Of a stretch of 64,000 nt of DNA, positions 44,543 through 54,368 are shown piece by piece. This stretch comes from Adineta vaga. Lineage: Eukaryota > Rotifera. The stretch covers positions 744,001 through 808,000 of the forward strand of contig CP075495.1 of assembly GCA_021613535.1 (NCBI GenBank). Direction: 5' to 3'. How positions within the stretch are numbered: the stretch's first letter is position 1; the number at the start of each line of letters is the position of its first letter. Under the pieces are notes generated by a model, which searched no databases, was not told the origin of the DNA, and saw only the letters and a program-made list of their open reading frames with translations. The position numbers and the translations under genes are program-made.

Positions 44543-46843
44543 GAATTTCAATGGATTATTTCTTTCGATTGTATCAATAATATTTTGTACTGTGACTTTC
44601 TAATCTTTCTTTTCATTATTCTAATTAAGTTCGTTTTCTTTTAATAAAAGTTTGACATAGAGGATTAAACTAACTAACCTTTGATCCACAAAAAAAATGT
44701 CCTGAATCTTCAAATAGATTACTATAACGTTCTTTTCAAGAAGTTTTAATTCTGTTCTTTGAGTGATACATATGTCGCAATGAACAAACGGACGAACTTT
44801 ACTGGTATGGCATAAAACCCTTTTTGTGTACTCAAAAAGTGAGTACACTACTAGAAACGGTCAGTGTGTCCGGCTCTCCGTATACACGATAACTCTTCAC
44901 AACTACATTCGATTGAGCTGAAACTTTGTGCACATAATTGTCTCATCAATATCTCGGTCGAGTTCGAAGATGAGAATGATCTCTCCAGAAATGGCTGAGC
45001 TATCGGAAAAATTGTCATTTTTGACCAGACCATCCCTGAGGAGGGATACAGGGTGTTTTTGAAAAACATTTTCTCTCAAAATTATCTAAAACATGTATGA
45101 ATCGACACAGTTTTTAACGCTGATTCCGAATCTGATATTGATTTTGAGTCAAATCGTAGTTTAATAATGAAAAAATGCTTAAAAAAGGTCTCAAAATGCG
45201 CAAAACTGTATTTTAACACCGAATTGCCTAAATACGTTTATATGATCTGTAGTTTGGGAGTTTCTCAAATGCTTGGTTTTGTAGCTATTCTGAACGACTA
45301 TCAAAAGAGAACAACCTGATCTCCAAAACCTATTGATATTGATGATCTATTATGAAAATGCTGATATGTGTATCTGTCATAGATCTTTTATAGATTCATG
45401 AGGTTGCATATGATAGTTATTCCGATAGATTCCAATAAAAAAATTCATTCATAACTCAACATGAAAAATCTTGCTCATCAAAAAATCTCTCGTGGTAATT
45501 TTGATGCGTAGACATTCTAGATTGATCCATCTCTCCCATACACTTTTTGCAGTACACATAACTCTCGGATAAAATCCGAAGTTTCCGCATTTATTCTTTT
45601 ATTAATTCTTTATGAAAAGAAAAAATATATAAAAGTTCCGTAAGAGTCAAATTTTGATGGACAATCAGCCCTTTGCTCCATCACTTCAGATTGAGACGCA
45701 AATATGCTCATCGATAGTTATTCGATTAATTTATATTAGAAAATATTTTATGGAAATAGGTGATGTTATTACTACAGAAGCTATATTCCTCTTTTTTCGA
45801 CTTTTTTTAGAACTCGAAAACGAACGGTAAGATCAATCGAGTTGAAATTTTTACTACACATGAAGGACTCGAAATGAGAAGACACGTGTTCGAAGAAAAT
45901 AAATTTTCAGATATCTTGTTGGTTTTTGTGGAAAACTTTAGATTTCCATGGGGGAGGGGGGGCTCACTGTGCCACCCAAACCATCATCGAATTTTGCCCG
46001 GTCGACCTGAACATTTTTTTTTGACGTAGCCACATCTATAACTCCAAGGTAATTTTGAGCTTTTTTAAACATCTCACTTACTTTTTATTGGTAACAAAAA
46101 AGACGTAAAAGATCTCTAGAGACCCTTTCTTCAACGATTTTTTGACCAACTTTTCATGGAAAATCTCCTTGCTGACCGATATACCAACAGTTGGTCTATC
46201 TACGGCACGTAAAAACAAAGAAATTTCATAAAAAAAACCGGACTACGACAGAGACAGATGTGTACAATGAACAAATCTCTATAAGTAAGATACATAAACA
46301 TAATGTCGCTTCAAACTGAACTTGTCAACGTAAATAGCTTTGAAAAAATCCTTTGACTTCACTCATTGAATTCAAAAATATGAATTTAACTAAACTCAAT
46401 TTGTTGTTTTTTTCTCCATTAATTATGAAAAAGAAAAAACAAATCGTTTTCGTCATTAATAAATGTCTTCCTAGTTTATATGTCATATATTTCTTAAAGT
46501 ATCCATTAAAAAAAAGAATCACAAGTCGATGAGTGACGAAATTTGGTCTATGCACAATATTATATCATCATTAAAAACCACGTGAGACTCTTATTAAACG
46601 TAAAAAAAAGAGTAAACAATTTCAAAAAGAAAAGAATAAGAATATTCATGTTGTTGTAGACACTGCAAAGTTTTTTCTACGTTCTTTTACATCATTTCTT
46701 TACCTGAATAAAAAAAACACAAATATATTCGTCGTCACTTTTTTTCTATTCTCTTCTTCCTTGATAAATCAACAAGAATATAAGTAAGCAAGACATTAAC
46801 GTACATTTTCTTCTTTTTTTTTATCATTAATTTAAAAACAAAA
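44543..46843. other. Unexplained interval, 2.3 kb
   Basis: No convincing coding region. Composition is less AT-biased than the neighbouring genes. Stretches such as 44850-45070 and 45770-46020 (the latter with GGGGGAGGGGGGG at about 45951-45963) look like old dispersed-repeat material rather than plain spacer. I see no terminal repeats, tRNA or splice-consistent frame. The short minus-strand frames at 44851-45069 and 46325-46555 have no domain features. Confidence 0.5.
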
Positions 46844-49197
46844 ATGGGAATTAAAGCTTCAAATTTTAAATCTGATCGTTTCAAAAGAAATGATTCAACA
46901 TCATCGACAACTTCATCATCATCAAATTCATCTTCGATATTAGATGAAAATTTTAATACGTTTGAAACATTTACATTAGTTTGGTTAGATCCAAATGTTG
47001 ATAATGATCATAATCAAAGAATACAAAATTCTTTACGTGAACATTTAACATTTCTTATTACTTTTACTGATCTCAAAATCTGTGAACAATGGTTAAAAGA
47101 ACGTTCAAAAGATACGAAAATTTTTCTTATTGTTTCTGGTCAATTTGGTCGACCTATTGTTAAAAATATTCATGAACTTCCATCAATTCTTGCCATTTAT
47201 GTTTTCTGTTATGAACCAGCAAATCATATCGAATGGGCAAAAAATTTTCCTAAAATTCACGGTGTTCTATCAAAAAAAGAGCCACTTATTCAAGCTTTAT
47301 CTCATGATCAAATCTTATATGATAGTATTGAAGATTTTAAAGCAACACAAATTCTAAAAAATCGTTCTCAAGAAAATGTTTGGTATCAACTTTTTCTAGA
47401 AATTCTTCTTTCAACCGATTATTTCAAAGCACCAACATTTCCTTTAGGAATACTTCAAATACTCCGACAACTCTGTAAATATGATGCAGAAGGTTTAAGA
47501 TTACTTAAAGAATTTGAAGAAACATATTCCGAACAACGACTTATGAAATTATTTGTTAATAATACACCATTAAGACGTTTTATAAACAAAGCTTTACGTG
47601 AACAAGATATTTCATTACTTTTTAATCTTCGTTTATTTATTATGAATTTATATGATCAAATTATCAATGGACAAGCACGTACAGCATTAGCTTATCGAAA
47701 ACAATTAATGACAGAGAACGAAATTGATAATATTCGAATTAATTTAAATCAATATTTAGTTTTTAATGGATTTTTAATTGCATCATCAGATCGACCAGAT
47801 ATTTCAGAAATTCCTGATAATAAAACAAGAATTCAAACAGTTTTAGTAGAAATTCAAGCACAAAATTTTCCTGGTAATGCACCATTTGTTTGTTTAGATG
47901 ATTTAGATGGATTTAAAAACAATCCTAATGTTTTATTTACATGTGGTGCCATATTTAAAATCATATTATTAAAGAAAATTCAAGATTCAATATGGACTCT
48001 TGGTTTAGAATTGGTTGGTAAACAAGAATTAAGAATTTTAAATGAAAAAGAAGAAAAATTACGAAAAACTCAAGATTTTCTTATGATTAATACTTTATTA
48101 GAACAATCTGATCAATCTCATCAAGCAAAAATCTTTTGTGAAAATATTCTACAACTTATTCCAACAACTCACAAATTCTTTTCTCAAATCAAAGAAAAAG
48201 TTAATAGTATCGCCACCATTCAAACTCCACAATCTTCATCAGGTAAATAAATGATGATAACATTCTTCTTATCTTTTCTTTTATAGTTTCTTTACGAAAT
48301 ACACAATTTATTCTTTTGGGTTTATCAAAACGTATGAGTCAACTTGCTCAAGCTATGTTCAAAGCATTACATTCATTAACTAATGAAACAATTTTAATCT
48401 ATGAAAATCCATCTGAAATATCTTTTTCAACAATTGGAAACAAAACTCTAATGATCTTTACTGATAATCGAGTTAATTCTTCGATGTTAACAAAACCAAA
48501 TATAACAATGAAATTGTTTATATTAGAAACAAATGATTCAAAAGTAAATAATGAAGATCGTTTTGGTTCAGATGAAGATTTAATGTTTCAATTGAGTGAT
48601 GAACTTTATCGTTGTTATCAATGGGAAGCAAATGAAGATTGGCGAGATGATCAAGAAATAATTTCTAAACAAAAAGAAGAAATTGCAAAAAATATTCATG
48701 AACAATTGACGAAAGTTTACGAAAACTTTCCCGAAACAAATCTTAATGATCAATTACCACTTTCAACAATTACACGAATTGTTTATTTAAAACGACAACA
48801 AAATGATAATAATAATCGTTTTGATAAATTAAAAAATCTTTGTAAAGATCTCGTTACATCATGTACATCTTTTGATGATCCAGAAGAATGTTGGTTCGAT
48901 ATGCTCGCTCATGAAGAAGATAAAACTATCTTTCTTCTTATTAATAAAGATTATTCTGATAATGATATTGTTAGTTTATTGGCTAATTCAAGTCTAGCAA
49001 AAGTCTATCGTTATAGTCCTATTCAAACAACGACTTCAGGCAAATCGCGTGATAAAACTTCATTTGATTTAATATATGATCTTCTTGAACATTATAGTAA
49101 ACTAGGTAGCGCTTTTCAATCTCGAAAGGATCCGAAAACTGCGAAAGAAATGTTTACTAAAGCTCAACGTTTGTGTAAATGTCTCGCTGAACTTTAA
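46844..49197 (+). CDS. Receiver-like/ADP-ribosyltransferase-like protein with degenerate active site (2 exons)
   Basis: Exons 46844-48242 and 48287-49197 join in frame to 769 residues. After a Ser-rich leader comes a receiver-like alpha/beta module (residues about 43-145: TLVWLDPNVD, KIFLIVSGQFGRPIV, IYVFCYEPANHIEWAKNFPKI). An ADP-ribosyltransferase-like region follows (about 205-391) with YRKQLM, FNGFLIASSDRP and NVLFTCGAIFKI. Within the classical R-S-ExE signature the Arg (285) and Ser (314/315) are present, but the ExE before VLF reads Asn-Pro-Asn (360-362), so transferase activity is doubtful. The second exon adds two further receiver-like modules (LMIFTDNRVN region and TIFLLINKDYSDNDIV region) and a helical end. 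Proteins of this type are expanded in bdelloids. It heads a row of three related genes. Confidence 0.72.
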
Positions 49198-49258
49198 ACG
49201 AAAAATTTTTAAAATAAAAAAAATAAAATAAAATTTTTTTCTATTCAATTTCGTTTTT

Positions 49259-49270
49259 TTTCTCTTCTAG
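49259..49270 (+). promoter_or_regulatory. Splice-acceptor-like sequence abutting ATG (candidate trans-splice site 1)
   Basis: The sequence TTTCTCTTCTAG ends exactly at the base before the ATG of the gene at 49271, only 73 bp after the previous stop codon. A pyrimidine tract plus AG with no upstream donor fits a spliced-leader acceptor or a 5' UTR intron end. Confidence 0.5.
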
Positions 49271-49828
49271 ATGACAACACTATCTGATATACCCTATGCT
49301 TCAAATACATATTCTCAAGTTAATCCATGGGTTCTTATACTTCATCAATTAGATGAAGCTTCAAAGCCATTTCCTCTTTCTAACGCTAGATTTATTAAAT
49401 TTTTACAATATATTGATAGTATAACAACTTGTCAAGATCATATCAAGAAAAATTCCACACATGAATTTACATTATTTGGATTTGAAGAGAATATACGTAC
49501 GTGGTTTTATAATAATAATCCAATACCACGAAATCTCGAAGATATAACAGTCTTTGGAGGAAATGGTGGAAGAATGTTCAAAGCATGGGCAAGACGATAT
49601 ACAAAGAATATACGAGAAGTTTTTACATCTGAAGAATTCGAACAAAATTTACTTATGTTTGGATTGAAACATGTTCGAGATGCAATGAATGATTTCGAAG
49701 GAAATTTCGGTGTATTAAATCTATTGGAACAAGATTTTGGAGAAATTCATAGTGCATTGAGTCAATGTTTGGAGAAGGCAAAACGATCATGTGATAATAC
49801 AGTACAAACAGGTGTTGAAGAAACTTAA
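49271..49828 (+). CDS. Receiver-like module protein, second gene of the row
   Basis: The 185-residue protein has an N-terminal alpha/beta half and then the same signature as the receiver-like modules of its neighbours: ITVFGGNGGRMFKAWARRYTK and a helical end (GVLNLLEQDFGEIHSAL). It is a paralog of the next gene (49925), which shares the pattern AFG/LFGF...W...KxFCR...W.KRY and NLLEEDFHRLRHAL. No catalytic motif is recognised. The function is unknown. It may act as a partner or antagonist of the larger protein upstream, which is inference from position and shared module only. Confidence 0.65.
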   Translation: MTTLSDIPYASNTYSQVNPWVLILHQLDEASKPFPLSNARFIKFLQYIDSITTCQDHIKKNSTHEFTLFGFEENIRTWFYNNNPIPRNLEDITVFGGNGGRMFKAWARRYTKNIREVFTSEEFEQNLLMFGLKHVRDAMNDFEGNFGVLNLLEQDFGEIHSALSQCLEKAKRSCDNTVQTGVEET

Positions 49829-49912
49829 ATAGAACTATTAATTAATTATTTTGAAAGTTTCTGAAGAGAATTATAATGATTAGATGAATAAACAAACAAA
49901 ATTCTTTCTTTC

Positions 49913-49924
49913 TTTCTCTTGTAG
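49913..49924 (+). promoter_or_regulatory. Splice-acceptor-like sequence abutting ATG (candidate trans-splice site 2)
   Basis: CTTTCTCTTGTAG, preceded by more TTTC repeats, ends exactly before the ATG at 49925. The preceding gene stops 96 bp upstream. The same AG-ATG arrangement is seen at 49270/49271. Confidence 0.5.
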
Positions 49925-50476
49925 ATGAACGAAATAACTTATGATTCAATTTATTCTGATAGAAAACTAGCAATTACATTACTTTATAAAAAAGATGAAC
50001 GACCTATAGTTATTTCTTTACCATATGCATCTCTAATGACATTTCTCAAATGTTTTCATGAAGCTAAACTTGCTGCTAATCATATGACTCGATATTCTCA
50101 ATGTTTATTTCAATTATACGCATTTGGAGATAATATGTTAACATGGCCATCTTATCTTGAAAATAAAATCTCACCAAATAATTTAATAAAGATTAAACTA
50201 TTCTGTCGTGATACTAAAGAACAAAATCTTTATCAAAATTGGTCAAAACGTTATCCACAAATTGTTGAAGTTTTAACAATTGATCAACTTGAACAAGATT
50301 TAATTATATCTGGTTTAAAACTTATTGAAAATTTACGTTTTGAAATTGAAGAAAATGGTATTTTAAATTTATTAGAAGAAGATTTTCATCGACTTCGTCA
50401 TGCTTTAATCGGTTCATTTGATACATCAATTGCAATAGCAAATCATGATATTCAAATGAGTGAAGAAGCCAATTAA
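49925..50476 (+). CDS. Receiver-like module protein, third gene of the row
   Basis: The 183-residue intronless protein is paralogous to the gene at 49271. Shared features are an N-terminal strand-helix region (ITLLYKKDERPIVISL), the module core IKLFCRDTKEQNLYQNWSK with RYPQIVEVLT, and the helical NGILNLLEEDFHRLRHAL near the end. No enzyme motif is visible. Its close spacing and AG-ATG junction suggest co-transcription with the two genes upstream. It is convergent with the tubulin gene. Confidence 0.65.
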   Translation: MNEITYDSIYSDRKLAITLLYKKDERPIVISLPYASLMTFLKCFHEAKLAANHMTRYSQCLFQLYAFGDNMLTWPSYLENKISPNNLIKIKLFCRDTKEQNLYQNWSKRYPQIVEVLTIDQLEQDLIISGLKLIENLRFEIEENGILNLLEEDFHRLRHALIGSFDTSIAIANHDIQMSEEAN

Positions 50477-50568
50477 TTATCATCATTTCTTTCATTGCAT
50501 CTCATCATAACTTCAGATTTTCTTTTTTTATGTTAATACAATAGAAAAAAAAATACGTTCAAATAAAA

Positions 50569-52010
50569 TTAAGTCGATATTATATTTTCATATTCATTAA
50601 TTAATTCTTGTAAATTATTTTCAGCTTCAGTAAATTCCTATATATATATATATACATAAATCATAAGATTGTTTATAAAATGAAAAATATTGAAATTCTT
50701 ACCATTTCATCTAAGCCCGAACGAGTTAATCCAAATATATAAAGTTTTCGACGAAACATTGTGGAAAATTTTTGTAAAAAAGATTTAAATATATCTTGAA
50801 TACCCGTATGATTACGAATTAATGTTGATGATAATTGAAATTCTTTCAATGGAATTGTAGATAAACTTATTTTCATCGTTTCTGATGATAAATAATCAAG
50901 TTCTTTCATTGATATTTCTCCACGAAAGATTGTTGTCATACCAAAAGATTGACCTTGTTGAATATTACAAGGAAATATTAGATTTCTTTCATCAAATATT
51001 TGTTTTGTTAATTCATGTACAGTTAATAAATTATTCGAAGAATAAAATGGAGCAAAACTAGGACAAAGGAAATGTAAACATGGAAATGGAATCATATTTA
51101 TTGTAAATTTTCTCATATCATTATTAATCTGATCTGAAAAACGAAAACATGTTGTTAAACCAGACATAACTTTTGATATGGAATTATTAAGATGATTAAA
51201 AGTTGGCGAAGATTGTGTTTGAGAACATATTTTATATAAAAGTTCATTATGAAAACAACAAGTCATATCAACATTTTCAATTAAATGATGTAAACCAAGA
51301 ACGATATTATATGGTTCAATAACACATTCATCTATTTCTGATGATGTAAAACAACTAAATGTCATTATTAAACCTAAATATAAACAAAAATTTTAGATAT
51401 TGTATTTTTGTTATTCATACGATCGGGATAATCTTCTCGAAGTTTATTCATAAGTAATGAACCAAAACCTGATCCTGTACCGCCAATAATTGAATGACTG
51501 ATTTGAAAACCTTGAAGATTATCACAGAATTCAACTTCTCGACGAATTATATTAACAACATCATCAATTAATTCATTTCCTTGATCACAGTAACCATGAC
51601 CCCAATTTGAACCACAACCATATTCACCTATACGAACAATATTCTTATTATCTATCATTGATTTATTTAAAAAAATCAAACCAGAAATCATCTTATCAGA
51701 AGCAAAGAATTTTCCTAACGGTCCATTACGTATTCCATTCATCATCTCCGAATCGAAATCAACAAGAACAGCACGTGGTAAATACTTTCCATCTACTTCT
51801 CTATAATAAGTATGAATTCGTTCCAGATATTGATCTGATTGTCCATAATAGATACCTGTTGTCGTATCAATACAATGTTCATCAGAAATACATTCCCAAA
51901 ACTATATAAGAAAATGCATCAAATATATTTTTTTTAATTTTTGATCTTTATACTTTTGAACCAACTTGATTTCCACATTGACCAAGTTGAAGATGAATTA
52001 TTTCAGACAT
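50569..52010 (-). CDS. Divergent beta-tubulin-like protein (4 exons)
   Basis: Exons 51954-52010, 51421-51901, 50703-51373 and 50569-50637 give 425 residues, about 20 shorter than ordinary beta-tubulin. Recognisable are IIHLQLGQCGNQVGSKFWE, PRAVLVDFDSEMMNGIR, GCGSNWGHGYCDQG, the GTP loop GGTGSGFGSLLMNKLRE, MSGLTTCFRF, FPCLHFLCPSFAP and LDEMEFTEAENNLQELI. The N-terminus is MSEI instead of the autoregulatory MREI. The acidic C-terminal tail is missing and the loop before the last third is shortened (IPLKEFQL). Many normally invariant positions differ. It is clearly tubulin, but probably a specialised or decaying isotype. Confidence 0.9.
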
Positions 52011-52142
52011 CTTTGAAAAATAAAAAATGTAACACAGAAACGGAGAAACTATTTTAGTTTACATTGGTGGATAAGACTACCAATAAAATTTATTTTATTA
52101 AAATTCACTTTCAATTCAATAGAAAATCGTAAAAACAAATTG

Positions 52143-52751
52143 TCAAATTTCTGATGAATGTTTTCCAGTTGTCCAATCATTTTGCTTCAAATATTTTTCA
52201 CCTGCTTGAATTGCTCCTGGTTCAATCGATGTACCCATAGAATCATTCCATCGATTAAGATAACCAAATAAACTAATAACACCAAGAATTTCAACGATTT
52301 CTCCATCATTCCAATGTTGACGAAGTTTTTCCATAATTGAACTATTAACTGCATTCGGAACGGAAGAAGCAGCGATAGCAAAATCAAGTGCAGCTCGTTC
52401 AGCATCAGGAAATGCTGGATGTGTTGTATATTGACAAATATTAACAAGTTTTTCTTCATCAGCACCATAACGTTCAGCTGCTAAGATTGTATGTGCTCGA
52501 CAATATTGACAACCTGCTTTCGTACTTGATACATAACCAATAAGACGTTTTAAAGCACTTGTTACACGTCCTTGATTAGCCATAACAGCTTTATTTAATT
52601 GAATAAAAGCAGTTGCAATAGCCGGTCGATGTTGCATTGTTAAAACACTATTCGGACAAAAACCTAATGTTTCATTAAAGAATGTCGCTAATTCTGCAAC
52701 TTCATTATTAGCATCGACAGGTAATGGTGAAACTAATGGAAATAACGACAT
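52143..52751 (-). CDS. AhpD/carboxymuconolactone decarboxylase-like peroxidase-related protein
   Basis: The 202-residue intronless protein has the CMD/AhpD helical fold signature: RLIGYVSSTKAGCQYCRAHT with the CxxC pair at 81/84 and a His at 87, then AALDFA and a C-terminal YLNRWNDSMGTSIEPGA stretch. In AhpD-like enzymes the CxxC thiols reduce peroxide or a peroxiredoxin partner. This branch, with FFNETLGFCPNSVLTMQHRP upstream, is common in bacteria and fungi and is often called uncharacterised peroxidase-related. It is a possible horizontal acquisition and would fit antioxidant defence in a desiccation-tolerant animal, but both points are inference. Confidence 0.85.
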   Translation of the reverse strand: MSLFPLVSPLPVDANNEVAELATFFNETLGFCPNSVLTMQHRPAIATAFIQLNKAVMANQGRVTSALKRLIGYVSSTKAGCQYCRAHTILAAERYGADEEKLVNICQYTTHPAFPDAERAALDFAIAASSVPNAVNSSIMEKLRQHWNDGEIVEILGVISLFGYLNRWNDSMGTSIEPGAIQAGEKYLKQNDWTTGKHSSEI

Positions 52752-53165
52752 GATAAAATATAAACGACTTAATAGGTAAAAGAATCACTTTTAAATGACC
52801 TTAGATAAGTCATTTGTTATCGATAGTGTATATGAAAGATAGTATCTACCAGTATAATCATTGGTTACAATACATTACATGTATAGAACAGTGTCAATAG
52901 AATCACAACTGATAAGTATTGGATATAAGCAAAGACGTATTCTTTTTCTTTCTTTTAGTACAGAAAAAAAAGAACGATATACATGTCGAGTTATTTTCAA
53001 AAATTTCTGCTCCGCAATACTATTTGACTCATTTCCTACATTGCAAAAGAAAAAGAAAAATATAATATGACTCATGTACTTCTAGGTAATACAGTCGAGG
53101 TTTAAAAAGCAAAACAAAAACAAGCCTTGTCTGCATTCATTATACATAATTCTGAATTTTTTCGA
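52752..53165. other. Intergenic region between divergent genes
   Basis: 414 bp. Frames on both strands at about 52861-53075 overlap each other and look like chance. No specific element is recognised. Confidence 0.5.
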
Positions 53166-53765
53166 ATGGCATTCAATACAGAATATGCTGCTACACTTCA
53201 TCGACATGTTATAATGTGGGTAGATGAATTTATTGGTGAACCAGGTAATAACGAGCATATGAAAGATCGATTTCGTCGTATTACATATCCTATATATACA
53301 TTTACGGAAACAAGATCTGCAAAACAATTTATTGAACAAGAACAAACTGCAAATAAGACAGTTTTTCTGATTATATCTGGTAGATTAGCTCTTGAACTCG
53401 TACCAGAAGTCTATGATTATTTATGTCTTAAACAAATCTTTTTGTTTACATCAAAAATATGTGATTATAGAAATTGGGCTATTGATTATATTGAAAAAAT
53501 TTTAATGTTTGATTTTGATGAAGATCTTCTTATTCGATTAACAAATGAAATTGCGACTCATTTAACTGATGAAGCAAAAATATATGAAAATCAAGATCGA
53601 ATTGAACAAGCAGCTGGTTTACTCGATTGGGCACTTTGGCTTTATAATGATGCTGAAACTTTAAAACAAGAAGCTTGTAGGAAATTTCTTACAGATATTC
53701 ATAAAAAACGTCAAAAACTTGCAATTGATCATCTAATTGTTTATCCGAATCGATTTAATACATAA
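53166..53765 (+). CDS. Stand-alone receiver-like module protein with helical tail
   Basis: From the first ATG (53166) the product is 199 residues. It carries the same module as residues 43-145 of the protein at 46844: HVIMWVDEFIG, TVFLIISGRLALELVPEV and QIFLFTSKICDYRNWAIDYI. A C-terminal helical segment (DEAKIYENQDRIEQAAGLL, DWALWLYNDAETLKQEA) resembles a TPR-like hairpin. The ADP-ribosyltransferase region is absent. It is the fourth gene of this family within 7 kb, separated from the row by the tubulin and AhpD-like genes. Confidence 0.68.
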   Translation: MAFNTEYAATLHRHVIMWVDEFIGEPGNNEHMKDRFRRITYPIYTFTETRSAKQFIEQEQTANKTVFLIISGRLALELVPEVYDYLCLKQIFLFTSKICDYRNWAIDYIEKILMFDFDEDLLIRLTNEIATHLTDEAKIYENQDRIEQAAGLLDWALWLYNDAETLKQEACRKFLTDIHKKRQKLAIDHLIVYPNRFNT

Positions 53766-54368
53766 CTTTTCTCCTTTTTTGTTTTGTTTAATATCGAATA
53801 TAAGTGACGATTTTGAAAAAGTACTTTTAGTCATTATTTTTGATGGATAAAGATTTAGACTTTATTACTTTATAAATAGAGTCATATATGTGAAGAATTT
53901 TGAATTATAATCAATGATAACTAAAAATAAAATCTATTCCTATTCTATGAAACAACACTAGGTCAAATTTCGTGATTTATTTTCGAAATGATACCAAATA
54001 GGTGAATTTATATTCGAATTAGACAGTTCATGACTGATTAAAAATGAATTGAAGAAAAGAACAATGTTGTACTTGAAAATTTTTTTCTTTTTCTTTATGA
54101 TTTTATCGTTTTATAAACTCTTGATAGAAGATTAAATATATATGTATCGATATTCTGAAAGAAAAAAAAACAAGGTCTATTTTGTTTTTGTTACTATTAT
54201 AAATTTTCTTTCGAATTAAATATAAATTACAACGATTATTTCATAATTTTCAATATCAAACAAATAAAAAGTTAATTCGTACTTATCGAACAATATAATT
54301 CTCTTTTTTATTTCTTATAAAAGTAAAAAAATAATATCGATAAGAATTATACATTTCATTGTATCAAT
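53766..54368. other. AT-rich upstream region of the potassium channel gene
   Basis: About 600 bp that I read as promoter and leader DNA. TATATATGTATCGATA lies near 54137. No gene or repeat is recognised. Confidence 0.5.
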
